Assembly (NCBI GenBank): GCA_016793165.1
Contig: JAEULA010000028.1
Coordinates: forward strand, 99,781-163,780
DNA from: Alphaproteobacteria bacterium
Lineage (GTDB): Bacteria > Pseudomonadota > Alphaproteobacteria > CACIAM-22H2
Length of the DNA: 64,000 nucleotides
Direction: 5' to 3'
Shown here: piece by piece, positions 50,792 to 58,665 of the stretch
Layout: each line of letters opens with the position of its first letter
Numbering within the stretch: the first letter of the stretch is position 1
The notes under the pieces: generated by a model
What the model saw: the letters and a program-made list of their open reading frames with translations, nothing else
Database searches by the model: none
What the model was told of the DNA's origin: nothing
Made by a program: the position numbers and the translations under genes

Positions 50792-51795
50792 GCGCGATGA
50801 CCCTGATCGCGGCCACCCAGGCCGGCCTTGCCGAGGAGATGCGCCGCGACCCGCGGGTGTGGGCGCTGGGCGAGGATCTCGCGCGCGGCGGCGTGTTCGG
50901 CCAGTACGCCGGCTTCCTGGAGGAGTTCGGTCCGAAGCGGATCGTGTCGACGCCGATCTCCGAGGCGATGATCATGAGCGCCGGCCTCGGCGCGGCGCTC
51001 GCCGGGACCCGGCCGGTCGTCGAGATGCGCATCGCCGACTTCACGCTCTGCGCGATGGACGAGCTGGTGAACCAGGTCGCCAAGGTCCGCTACATGTTCG
51101 GCGGCCAGGCGCGCGCGCCGATGGTCATCCGCATGCCGCATGGGCTCGCGCGCTACTCGGCCGCCCAGCACTCGCAATCGCTCGAGGCCTGGCTCGTGCA
51201 TGTGCCGGGCCTGGTCGTGCTCGCGCCGGCGACCGCCGCCGACTGCAAGGGCCTGATGAAGGCCGCGATCCGCTGCGACGACCCGGTGGTGCTGTTCGAG
51301 CCGCGGGCGATCTGGGCTGCGACGGGCGAGGTCCCGGACGGCGACCACGCGACTCCGATCGGCGCCGCGCGCATCGCGCGCGCCGGCAGCGACGTGACGC
51401 TCGTGTCCTGGTCGATGACCGTGCCGATCGCGCTCGAAGCCGCCGAAGCAGCGGCGCGCGAAGGAGTGTCGGTCGAGGTGATCGATCTGCGCAGCCTCTG
51501 GCCCTGGGACCGGACCACGGTCCTCGATTCGGTCGCACGCACGCGCCGCGTCGTGGTCGCGCACGAGGCCGTCCGCGTCGCCGGGTTCGGGGCCGAGATC
51601 GCGGCGACGATCGCCGAAGAGCTCGCGGACGTGCTCGCGGCTCCCGTGCATCGGGTGGGCGCACCGCGAATTCCGGTGCCGTACGCCCCGCAACTCGAGG
51701 ACGTCTATCGGGTCACGTCCGACAGGATCCTGGCCGGGCTCCGCCAGGTGGTTCGCGGCAAGTCCGCTCGCACGACGACGGGGGCCTCGCATTGA
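50788..51795 (+). CDS. Thiamine-dependent dehydrogenase E1 component, beta subunit
   Basis: 335 residues. The transketolase pyrimidine domain comes first (VWALGEDLARGGVFGQYAG, TPISEAMIMSAGLGAALAG), then the C-terminal domain (VEVIDLRSLWPWDRTTVLDSVART, VVAHEAVRVAGFGAEIAATI). The Glu of STPISEA activates TPP. The ATG overlaps the alpha-subunit stop, giving coupled translation. TRAP genes follow 45 bases later, so the dehydrogenase probably degrades the imported acid after oxidation to a 2-oxo compound. Confidence 0.92.
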   Translation: MSAMTLIAATQAGLAEEMRRDPRVWALGEDLARGGVFGQYAGFLEEFGPKRIVSTPISEAMIMSAGLGAALAGTRPVVEMRIADFTLCAMDELVNQVAKVRYMFGGQARAPMVIRMPHGLARYSAAQHSQSLEAWLVHVPGLVVLAPATAADCKGLMKAAIRCDDPVVLFEPRAIWAATGEVPDGDHATPIGAARIARAGSDVTLVSWSMTVPIALEAAEAAAREGVSVEVIDLRSLWPWDRTTVLDSVARTRRVVVAHEAVRVAGFGAEIAATIAEELADVLAAPVHRVGAPRIPVPYAPQLEDVYRVTSDRILAGLRQVVRGKSARTTTGASH

Positions 51796-51840
51796 CGATA
51801 CCGGGCCGGCGACGCCGGTCCGAACCCAGGGGAGGGAGAC

Positions 51841-52863
51841 ATGAGCAGGCGAATCACTTTCGTGACCACGGCGGCGTTCCTCGTCGCCATGGCATCGTCC
51901 GCACTCGCGCAGGAGGTTTCGCTGCGCATGTCGGTCAACGACCGGCCCGACGGCCACACCGCGATCATGGCCAAGGACCTTGCCGACGGCGTGGCGCGTC
52001 GCACCAACGGCGCCCTCAAGATCGAGGTGTTCCCCAACCACACGCTCGCCGGCGGCAACTTCAAGACCGAGATCGAGCTCGCGCGCTCCGGCGGCATCGA
52101 CATGGCGATGAACTCGACGATCATCTTCGGGCTGTTCATCGACCGGAAATTCGATGTCTTCAGCCTGCCCTTCATGATCCCGGACCATCAGGTGTTCGGC
52201 AAAGTCGTCGACGGCGCGATGGGCAAGAAACTCGAGGAATGGCTCGCGCAGGCCGGCCTCACCGCCGTGGGCACGGGCATCAACGGCTTCCGCCAGTTGA
52301 CCAATTCCAAGCGCCCGATCCAGACGGTCGACGACATCAAGGGCCTCAAGTTCCGCGTCGCGGGCACCGAGGTCTTCCTCTCCGCCTTCAAGCGCATGGG
52401 GGCCGATGCGGTCACGATGAACGCGCAGGAGATGCTGCAGGCCATGGCGACGGGCGTCGTCGACGGCCAGGAGAACCCGTACGTCTCGATCCTCAGCTTC
52501 CGCATGTTCGAGGTGCAGAAGCACGTCACGGCGTGGAACTACGTCGTGGATCCGATGATCATGTACGCCAACACGCGCAAGTTCCGCTCGCTCAAGCCGG
52601 AGTGGCAGCAGATCATGCGCGAGGAAGGCGCGCGCGCCGCGCTGGCGGAGCGCGCACGTGCCGAGAAGGACGACCTCGCCGCGATCGAGGAGCTGAAGTC
52701 CAAGGGCATGACGATCACGGTGCCGACGCCCGAGGCGATCGCGCAGTTCCAGCGCACCTTCGAGCCGCTCTACACCGAGTTCGAGGGCAAGATCGGCAAG
52801 GACAACATCGACCTCCTGCGCAGCGAGGTCGCCAGGGCGAAGAAGGAGCTCGGCCGCAGCTGA
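51841..52863 (+). CDS. TRAP transporter substrate-binding protein (DctP family)
   Basis: 340 residues. A signal peptide spans 1-24 (ends ALAQ). Blocks are RTNGALKIEVFPNHTLAGGN, DDIKGLKFRVAGTEVF (ligand Arg) and MLQAMATGVVDGQENPYVSI. GGAGGGAGAC precedes the ATG. It lies between the E1 genes and the dctQ/dctM pair. Confidence 0.93.
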   Translation: MSRRITFVTTAAFLVAMASSALAQEVSLRMSVNDRPDGHTAIMAKDLADGVARRTNGALKIEVFPNHTLAGGNFKTEIELARSGGIDMAMNSTIIFGLFIDRKFDVFSLPFMIPDHQVFGKVVDGAMGKKLEEWLAQAGLTAVGTGINGFRQLTNSKRPIQTVDDIKGLKFRVAGTEVFLSAFKRMGADAVTMNAQEMLQAMATGVVDGQENPYVSILSFRMFEVQKHVTAWNYVVDPMIMYANTRKFRSLKPEWQQIMREEGARAALAERARAEKDDLAAIEELKSKGMTITVPTPEAIAQFQRTFEPLYTEFEGKIGKDNIDLLRSEVARAKKELGRS

Positions 52864-52888
52864 CGCGGGACGGCGCGGAGTCGGCGCC

Positions 52889-53392
52889 ATGATGGACGAG
52901 CGCGGCTCGCACCCGATGCCGCCAGCCGGGCATGACCGGCTGGCGGCGATCGAGCGCCTCGTGATGGTCGCGCTCTTCCTCGCGCTGACCGTCGTCGGCT
53001 GCCTCCAGATCGTCAATCGCCACGGGCTCAACCTGCCGATCTGGAATCTCGAGCAGCTCCTGCCCCACATCTTCATCGGCATGACCTTCCTCGGCATGCC
53101 GCTGATGTACCGGCGCCGCGCGCTCCTCGCGGTCGAGATCGTCCCCGACAGCCTGCCCGGGCGCGTCCGCCGCCCCTATCGGCTGGTGCTGTGGCTCGTG
53201 ACGGCCGCGTTCCTCGGCATGCTCGTCTACACCTCGCTCGACGTGCTGGCCTTCCAGCTCGAGATCAACGCCGTCACGAACATGGGCTATCCGGCGGCGA
53301 TCCTGACGATCACCCTGCCCGTCGGCGCGATCCTCAGCCTGTGGCGGATCTGGCAGGTCGAGATCCGGCCGCTGCTGGGCAGGAAGCCCTGA
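52889..53392 (+). CDS. TRAP transporter small permease subunit (DctQ family)
   Basis: 167 residues with four membrane segments: about 22-42, 54-72, 92-112 and 129-151. The conserved ERLVMVALFLALTVVGCLQIVNR start and the WNLEQLLPHIFIGMTFLGMPL second helix suit DctQ. The stop overlaps the dctM ATG by one base. Two adjacent ATG codons at 52889/52892 are possible starts. Confidence 0.88.
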   Translation: MMDERGSHPMPPAGHDRLAAIERLVMVALFLALTVVGCLQIVNRHGLNLPIWNLEQLLPHIFIGMTFLGMPLMYRRRALLAVEIVPDSLPGRVRRPYRLVLWLVTAAFLGMLVYTSLDVLAFQLEINAVTNMGYPAAILTITLPVGAILSLWRIWQVEIRPLLGRKP

Positions 53393-54657
53393 TGGTCATC
53401 GTCGCCCTGTTCGCGCTGATGACGGTGCTGCTCTTCACCGGCCTCGAGATCTGGGTCGCGATCGGCCTCGCCGCCCTGCTGCCCATGATGATCTTCAATC
53501 TGGCGCCGCTCGAAGTGCTGCCCCAGATGATGATGTCGTCGATCGACTCCTGGGTGCTGCTGGCGGTGCCGTTCTTCATACTCGCCGGCGCCATCATCGC
53601 CGAGACGTCGATCGGACAGCGCCTCGTCGACCTGTTCAACGCCCTGTTCGGCGCGCTGCCCGGCGGGCTCGCGATCTCCGCGGTTTTCACCTGCGTCGTC
53701 TTCGGCGGCCTCACCGGCTCGGCGACGGCGGAGGCCGCGGGCGTGACGGCGATCATGACGCGGCCGATGGAGCGCGCCGGCTATCCGCGCCCCTACGTCG
53801 CCTCGCTGATCGCGGCCGCCGGAACGCTCGCCAACCTGATCCCGCCGTCGATCGCGCTGCTCGTCTACGGCATCGTCGCCAAGGTCTCGATCTCCGATCT
53901 GTTCCTCGCGGGCGTTGTGCCGGGCATCGTGAACGCGCTGCTGCTGGCGATCACCGCCGTCTACGTGGCCGAGCGCCGCGGCTACGGCCGCGCGTCGGCC
54001 GTCGAGAGGATGCCGATCGGGCGCGCGATCTGGCGCTCGGCCTGGGCGCTGCTGGCGCCGGTGTGGATCCTCGGCGGCATCCGGCTCGGGCTGTTCACGC
54101 CGACCGAGTCCGCGATCTTCATCACCCTCTACGTCTTCATCGTCGCCAAGTACGTCTATCGCGACATCACCTGGCGGCAGGTGCCGGCAATCGTCGAGCG
54201 CGCCGCCGTGACCTCCGTGGCGGTGATGCTGATCATCGCGACCGCCGCCGTGCTGTCGTGGCTGATCGAGACGCAAGGGCTGGCCGCCGCCGTCCTCGCC
54301 TTCCTCAAGCACATGCAGCTCTCCCGGACGATGGTGATCGTCGGCATGATCGTCATCCTGGTGGTCGCGGGAATGGTGCTCGAACCGGCGCCGATGCTTC
54401 TGATCATCGTGCCGATCCTGCTGCCGGTCGTGCGGGACATCGGCCTCGATCTCGTGCAGTTCGGCATCTTCGTGACCGTCGGGATCAATCTCGGCCTGAT
54501 CCATCCGCCGGTCGGCCTCACGCTGTTCGTTTCCGCGAAGGTCGCCGAGGCGCCGCTGCTGCCGACGTTCTACGCCTCGCTGTGGTGGCTGCCTGCGTTC
54601 TTCCTGCTGTTCTTCCTGGTGGCCTTTGTTCCGGGCCTGAGCCTGGCCCTGCTGTGA
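53392..54657 (+). CDS. TRAP transporter large permease subunit (DctM family)
   Basis: 421 residues. Signatures are VPFFILAGAIIAETSIGQRL, FGGLTGSATAEAAGVTAIM, LIPPSIALLVYGIV and LGLIHPPVGLTLFVSA. It is a polytopic secondary transporter subunit, with the ATG overlapping the dctQ stop. The TRAP set is unfused, like that at 14325-17169 and unlike that at 40745-43635. Confidence 0.93.
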   Translation: MVIVALFALMTVLLFTGLEIWVAIGLAALLPMMIFNLAPLEVLPQMMMSSIDSWVLLAVPFFILAGAIIAETSIGQRLVDLFNALFGALPGGLAISAVFTCVVFGGLTGSATAEAAGVTAIMTRPMERAGYPRPYVASLIAAAGTLANLIPPSIALLVYGIVAKVSISDLFLAGVVPGIVNALLLAITAVYVAERRGYGRASAVERMPIGRAIWRSAWALLAPVWILGGIRLGLFTPTESAIFITLYVFIVAKYVYRDITWRQVPAIVERAAVTSVAVMLIIATAAVLSWLIETQGLAAAVLAFLKHMQLSRTMVIVGMIVILVVAGMVLEPAPMLLIIVPILLPVVRDIGLDLVQFGIFVTVGINLGLIHPPVGLTLFVSAKVAEAPLLPTFYASLWWLPAFFLLFFLVAFVPGLSLALL

Positions 54658-54671
54658 CGAGAGGATCGACG

Positions 54672-55436
54672 ATGACGATGAAGACGGGGTTCGAGGACAA
54701 GGTCGCGGTCGTCACCGGCGCCGCGGGATTCATCGGCCGGGCGATCGTGCTCGCGTTGGCGGCGCGTGGGGCGCGGGCGGTGATCCTGGATCGCGTGCCG
54801 GCCGATCAGACGCTCGAGGCGGTCCGGGCACAGGGCGGCAGCGGCAGCGCCAGCGCGGTCCTCTGCGACGTCAGCGATTCCGCCGCGGTCGACCGTGCGA
54901 TGCGCGAAATCGAGTCGGCGCAGGGTCGCATCGACATCCTTGTCAATTGCGCCGGCGGCGGCCAGCGCATCGGATTCGTCGAGACCTCCGACGCGGAGTG
55001 GTTCACCCAGATCAACTCCAACCTCAGCGGCGCATTCTACACGATGCGCGCCGTGCTGCCCGGCATGCTGGCGCGCAAGAGCGGCGCCATCGTCAACGTC
55101 GCCTCGATCTCGGGCATCATCGGCGGCCTGCCGTCGAGGGGAACGCAAGGCCGCTCGGGTCCGGCCTACGGCGCGGCGAAGGCCGGTCTGATCGGCCTCA
55201 CCAAGTGGGCCGCGCGAGAATTCGGCAAGCACGGGGTCCGCGTCAACGCGATCGCGCCGGGACCGGTGCTGACGAGCCAGGTCATGCACGGCTACGACTA
55301 CGGCGTGGACGACTATCCGATCCCGCGCATGGGAACGCCGGAGGACATGGCCGAGGCGGTGATCTTCCTCGCCTCGCCCGCCTCCGGCTATATCACCGGT
55401 GAAGTCATCAAGGTCACCGGCGGGACCGGCATGTAG
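54672..55436 (+). CDS. SDR-family oxidoreductase
   Basis: 254 residues. TGAAGFIG nucleotide loop, NCAGGGQ in place of NNAG, catalytic Ser in ASISGIIGG, and YGAAK. A small loop (PSRGTQGRSGPA) before the Tyr is longer than usual. The tail VIKVTGGTGM fits SDRs. It starts 14 bases after dctM, so it is in the same operon. Oxidation of an imported hydroxy acid to the oxo acid used by the E1 enzyme is a reasonable guess. Confidence 0.9.
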   Translation: MTMKTGFEDKVAVVTGAAGFIGRAIVLALAARGARAVILDRVPADQTLEAVRAQGGSGSASAVLCDVSDSAAVDRAMREIESAQGRIDILVNCAGGGQRIGFVETSDAEWFTQINSNLSGAFYTMRAVLPGMLARKSGAIVNVASISGIIGGLPSRGTQGRSGPAYGAAKAGLIGLTKWAAREFGKHGVRVNAIAPGPVLTSQVMHGYDYGVDDYPIPRMGTPEDMAEAVIFLASPASGYITGEVIKVTGGTGM

Positions 55437-55459
55437 CACGCCGCATACAGGAGCGTTCG

Positions 55460-56368
55460 ATGACCGAGCCCGATCCCGCCTTCCGCGCCGGCGTCGCCTT
55501 CGTCGACGGCGGCTATGTCCCGATCGCCGACGCGCGCATTCCGATGCTCGATCTCGGCTTCCTGCGCTCCGATGCGTGCCAGGACACGATCTCGATCTGG
55601 AAGGGCCGCTTCTTTCGGCTCGAGGATCACCTCGCGAGGTTCGAGCGGTCGTTCACGCGACTGCGGATGACCTGTCCCTACGACCGCGACCGGCTGCGCG
55701 CGATCGCGACGGAGTGCGTGCGCAAGACCGGCCTGCGCGACGCCTATCTACAGCTGATCATGACTCGCGGCCGCATGCCGATCGGCAGCCGCGACATCCG
55801 CCTGGCGCAGAACCGCTTCCAGGCCTTCTGCATTCCCTATGTCTGGATCGCCAATGCGGATGTCCGCGCGCGCGGTCTCGACCTCCATGTCAGCGCGATC
55901 CGGCGCGTGCCCGAGCAGTCGGTCGATCCGACCGTGAAGCACTACCACTGGCTCGACTTCGAGATGGGCCTGCTCGAGGCCTACGACCGCGGCGCGGACA
56001 GCGTGCTGTTGACCGATCTCGAAGGCAACGTCGCCGAGGGGCCGGGCTTCAACGTCTTCGCCGTGCGCGACGGCGAGCTGCTCACGCCGCAGAGCGGAGT
56101 TCTTGACGGCATGACGCGCACGACCGTCTTCGACCTCGCGGGCGAGCTCAACATGCGCGCCCGCCTCGCCCCCCTGTCGCCGGCGGCGCTGCGCTCGGCG
56201 CAGGAGGTCTTCATCTGCAGCACCGCCGGCGGGATCATGCCGGTGCGCAAGGTCGACGACGCGACGATCGGCGACGGGGCGCCCGGGCCGACGACGCGGC
56301 GGCTGGAGCAGCTCTACTGGCGAAAGCGCGAGCAGGGCTGGCTCGGCACGCCGATCGCATACGACTGA
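55460..56368 (+). CDS. Class IV aminotransferase (branched-chain/D-amino acid type)
   Basis: 302 residues of the fold-type IV PLP family. The Schiff-base Lys is in PTVKHYHWLDF, the PLP phosphate site in VAEGPGFNVF, and the second phosphate loop in CSTAGGIMPV. This covers branched-chain aminotransferases, D-amino acid aminotransferases and ADC lyase; HYHWLDF rather than the typical KSxNYL points away from IlvE itself. AGGAGCG precedes the ATG. It ends the IclR-E1-TRAP-SDR operon and could supply or remove amino groups from the 2-oxo substrate. Confidence 0.9.
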   Translation: MTEPDPAFRAGVAFVDGGYVPIADARIPMLDLGFLRSDACQDTISIWKGRFFRLEDHLARFERSFTRLRMTCPYDRDRLRAIATECVRKTGLRDAYLQLIMTRGRMPIGSRDIRLAQNRFQAFCIPYVWIANADVRARGLDLHVSAIRRVPEQSVDPTVKHYHWLDFEMGLLEAYDRGADSVLLTDLEGNVAEGPGFNVFAVRDGELLTPQSGVLDGMTRTTVFDLAGELNMRARLAPLSPAALRSAQEVFICSTAGGIMPVRKVDDATIGDGAPGPTTRRLEQLYWRKREQGWLGTPIAYD

Positions 56369-56470
56369 GGCCACGTCTTCGCCGAGGCTCGGCCGCGGCT
56401 GCGAGATGGGCCGACCTATCCCATGGCGATCGACCCCGGGCGTCGGCGGCGGCCGTGATCGATGCCGCGA

Positions 56471-57235
56471 TCACGGCAGCCCCGCCCACAGGGATGCGAC
56501 ATAGCCGAGCGCCGCGAAGGCCGGCGCGCCGATGACGAGCGGCAGGACCGATTGATCGGCTCGCGCGCCCGACATGGCATCCATGGCGCGCGATCGTCGC
56601 GCCAGCACGCCGAGCAGTGCTGCCGCGGTGGCGGCCGCGATGATGCAGGCCGCGGCCAACGGCAGGCGCGCGGGCACCAGCAGGATCGCGAGCAGTACGA
56701 TGGCCGGGGTCGCGGCGCCGGTCACGAAATGCGCCGTGGCGAGCCCATCCGCCGCGCCGCGCAACGCAGGTGCCGCGATCCGAGCCGCGAGACCGAAGAG
56801 CGCGACGAAGGCCAGCGTGAGCGGCACCGCGACGACGAGCGCCACTGCCAGCCGCAGCGCGTCGGCCTCGGCCGGCGGGGGATCGGCCTTGAAGTACAGG
56901 GCGAACGACACGAGGCGTTCGAGCGGCCGCGCGACCTCGATGCCCGCGGCGAGCAGGGCGCCCAAGCCGAGTGCCGCGACGACCGGCAACCCGATCGCGC
57001 CCATGAGGCCGTCGCGACCCGACAGCGACGCCGGCGCGGCGAGCCACGCCAGCGACGCGGCATGGGCGAGCGCCACTCCGCCGACGACCACGGGCAGGCC
57101 CTGACCGAAGGCGGTCGCCGGCGCCGTGCCGCCGAGAGCGAGGCGCCACCAGCCGATGCCGGCGGCGAACCCTGAGACGAGGGCGGCCGACCACAGGGGC
57201 ACGGCAAGGGCGGCGCGCATCGCGACCGTGGTCAC
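56471..57235 (-). CDS. Polytopic membrane protein of unknown function
   Basis: 254 residues, strongly hydrophobic, with about six membrane segments rich in Ala, Leu and Gly. The loops carry GGVALAHAAS and YFKADPPPAEAD. There is no recognised motif. GTG at 57235 with GGAG upstream is preferred; ATG at 57220 is possible. It is alone between the aminotransferase gene and an inverted-repeat element. The ORF is long and membrane-like, but protein evidence is weak, so it could be a lineage-specific gene. Confidence 0.6.
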   Translation of the reverse strand: MTTVAMRAALAVPLWSAALVSGFAAGIGWWRLALGGTAPATAFGQGLPVVVGGVALAHAASLAWLAAPASLSGRDGLMGAIGLPVVAALGLGALLAAGIEVARPLERLVSFALYFKADPPPAEADALRLAVALVVAVPLTLAFVALFGLAARIAAPALRGAADGLATAHFVTGAATPAIVLLAILLVPARLPLAAACIIAAATAAALLGVLARRSRAMDAMSGARADQSVLPLVIGAPAFAALGYVASLWAGLP

Positions 57236-57310
57236 GACGTCATCTCCGCGGCGTGCAGCTGTCCAAACGACGCCGGCGACACAATTCTCCTCCCCGACGA
57301 CTTTGGCGTC

Positions 57311-57416
57311 TGCCCCTCCTCATTCGAGGAGAGGCGTCGCCTGACGCGCTGCCCGGCTTCGCTGGAGACCGCGCCTCGCGCGGCGCATCGTCCCTCCTCG
57401 AATAAGGAGCGACAGG
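57311..57416. repeat. Inverted-repeat intergenic element, copy 3
   Basis: The arms TGCCCCTCCTCATTCGAGGA (from 57311) and the reverse-complement style TCCCTCCTCGAATAAGGAG (57391-57409) face each other around a GC-rich centre. Each arm also folds on itself (CCTC-x-CGAGG). It is similar in plan to the elements at 37311-37492 and 38650-38791, and again sits between minus-strand genes. No coding sequence is seen from 57236 to 57495. Confidence 0.7.
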
Positions 57417-57495
57417 CCGAGAAGCGGTCCGGGAGGAGACTCGCGACGACGCGATCGCGGAGCATGGGGGGCCTCGGGGCAGCCGCCCGCGCGCC

Positions 57496-58665
57496 TCACG
57501 CCATGTGCTTCCGGAGCTTCTTCCAGTCCACGTCCACGCCGAGGCCCGCGGCGTCGGGAAGATGGGCGAGGCCGTCCTTGAAGGTGATGCCGCCGATGAA
57601 AGGATCCGGATCCTTGATGTTGAGGAACGAGACGTGGCCTTCGCAATCGACCGGCATCGGATACTTCGCGATCGCCGCGATGTGACAGCACGCCGTGTCG
57701 CCGACCTTGGTGAAGGGGTTGGTGTCGACGCTGACCGTGATGCCCGCGGCCTCGCAGATCGTGATCGTCTGGGCCGCCGGGAAGAAGCCGCCGAGGCGAT
57801 TGAGCTTGAGCACGATGCGATCGCAGGCCTGGCGGCGCACGAGCTCCATCATGCGCTCCGGCGACCAAACGCTCTCGTCCAGGATCACCGGCACGAAGCT
57901 GCGCGCCTTGACCTCGGCCGCGCCGACGATGTCGTCGTAGCCCAGCGGCTGCTCGATCGAGAGGTTGTCGTGGCCGCGGAAACGCTCGAGAACGGCGACG
58001 GTCCAGGCGGCGCTGCGCCAGCCCTGGTTGGCGTCGGCGTCGATGTAGACGTCGCGCGGCGTGGCCTCGAGCGCGGCCGCGAGCTTGGCGAGCTCGCTCT
58101 CCAGGTTGTCTCGGTTCCAGCCCTTCGCCAGCATGACGTCGCCGACCTTGATCTTGAGGCCCTTGAAGCCGCGCTTGACGTAGTGGCGGCACGCCTTGGC
58201 CATCGCCTCCGGCGTCTTGTGATAGAGGTTGGTGAGCAGCGTGAAGCTTCGGCGATGCGCACCGCCGAGCAGCGCGTGCACCGGCACGCCCAATGCCTTG
58301 CCGGCGAGATCGTAGAGCGCCATGTCGACGCCCGAGCGCGCGCCGCGCCCACCCGGCATGCCGCCGCCCACCGCGCCTTCCATCAGGTGGTGGCAGAGCG
58401 CGAAGTTGGTCGGATCCTGACCCTTCAGCGCCGCGGCGAAGGCCTCGATGATCGACACGAGCATCGGCGTCGTCTCGCCCAGGTACCAGGTCTGGCTCGT
58501 CACCTCGCCGACGCCGTAGGTCCCGTCCTCGGCCGTGACCTTGACGATCACGCAGGGCGGCATGCTCGGCCAGACGTACTCGTCGTCGACCCAGGCCTCC
58601 TTGATGATCTTCGGCTTGAGCGCGAAGGCCTCGACGGCGGCGATCTTCAGGGGCTTCGACTTCAT
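57496..58665 (-). CDS. Muconate-lactonizing-type enolase-superfamily protein
   Basis: 389 residues. The MLE-type set is intact: K171/K173 (KIKVG), D211 and N213 (DADANQ), E238 (SIEQP), D263 (ILDES) and K287 (VLKLNRLGG). This Lys-Lys dyad across the barrel is used by muconate cycloisomerases, dipeptide epimerases and cis-3-hydroxyproline dehydratases. The capping domain keeps the GGRGARSG loop. The ATG overlaps the stop of the flavoprotein gene (ATGA), so the two are coupled. The substrate is unknown. Confidence 0.9.
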   Translation of the reverse strand: MKSKPLKIAAVEAFALKPKIIKEAWVDDEYVWPSMPPCVIVKVTAEDGTYGVGEVTSQTWYLGETTPMLVSIIEAFAAALKGQDPTNFALCHHLMEGAVGGGMPGGRGARSGVDMALYDLAGKALGVPVHALLGGAHRRSFTLLTNLYHKTPEAMAKACRHYVKRGFKGLKIKVGDVMLAKGWNRDNLESELAKLAAALEATPRDVYIDADANQGWRSAAWTVAVLERFRGHDNLSIEQPLGYDDIVGAAEVKARSFVPVILDESVWSPERMMELVRRQACDRIVLKLNRLGGFFPAAQTITICEAAGITVSVDTNPFTKVGDTACCHIAAIAKYPMPVDCEGHVSFLNIKDPDPFIGGITFKDGLAHLPDAAGLGVDVDWKKLRKHMA

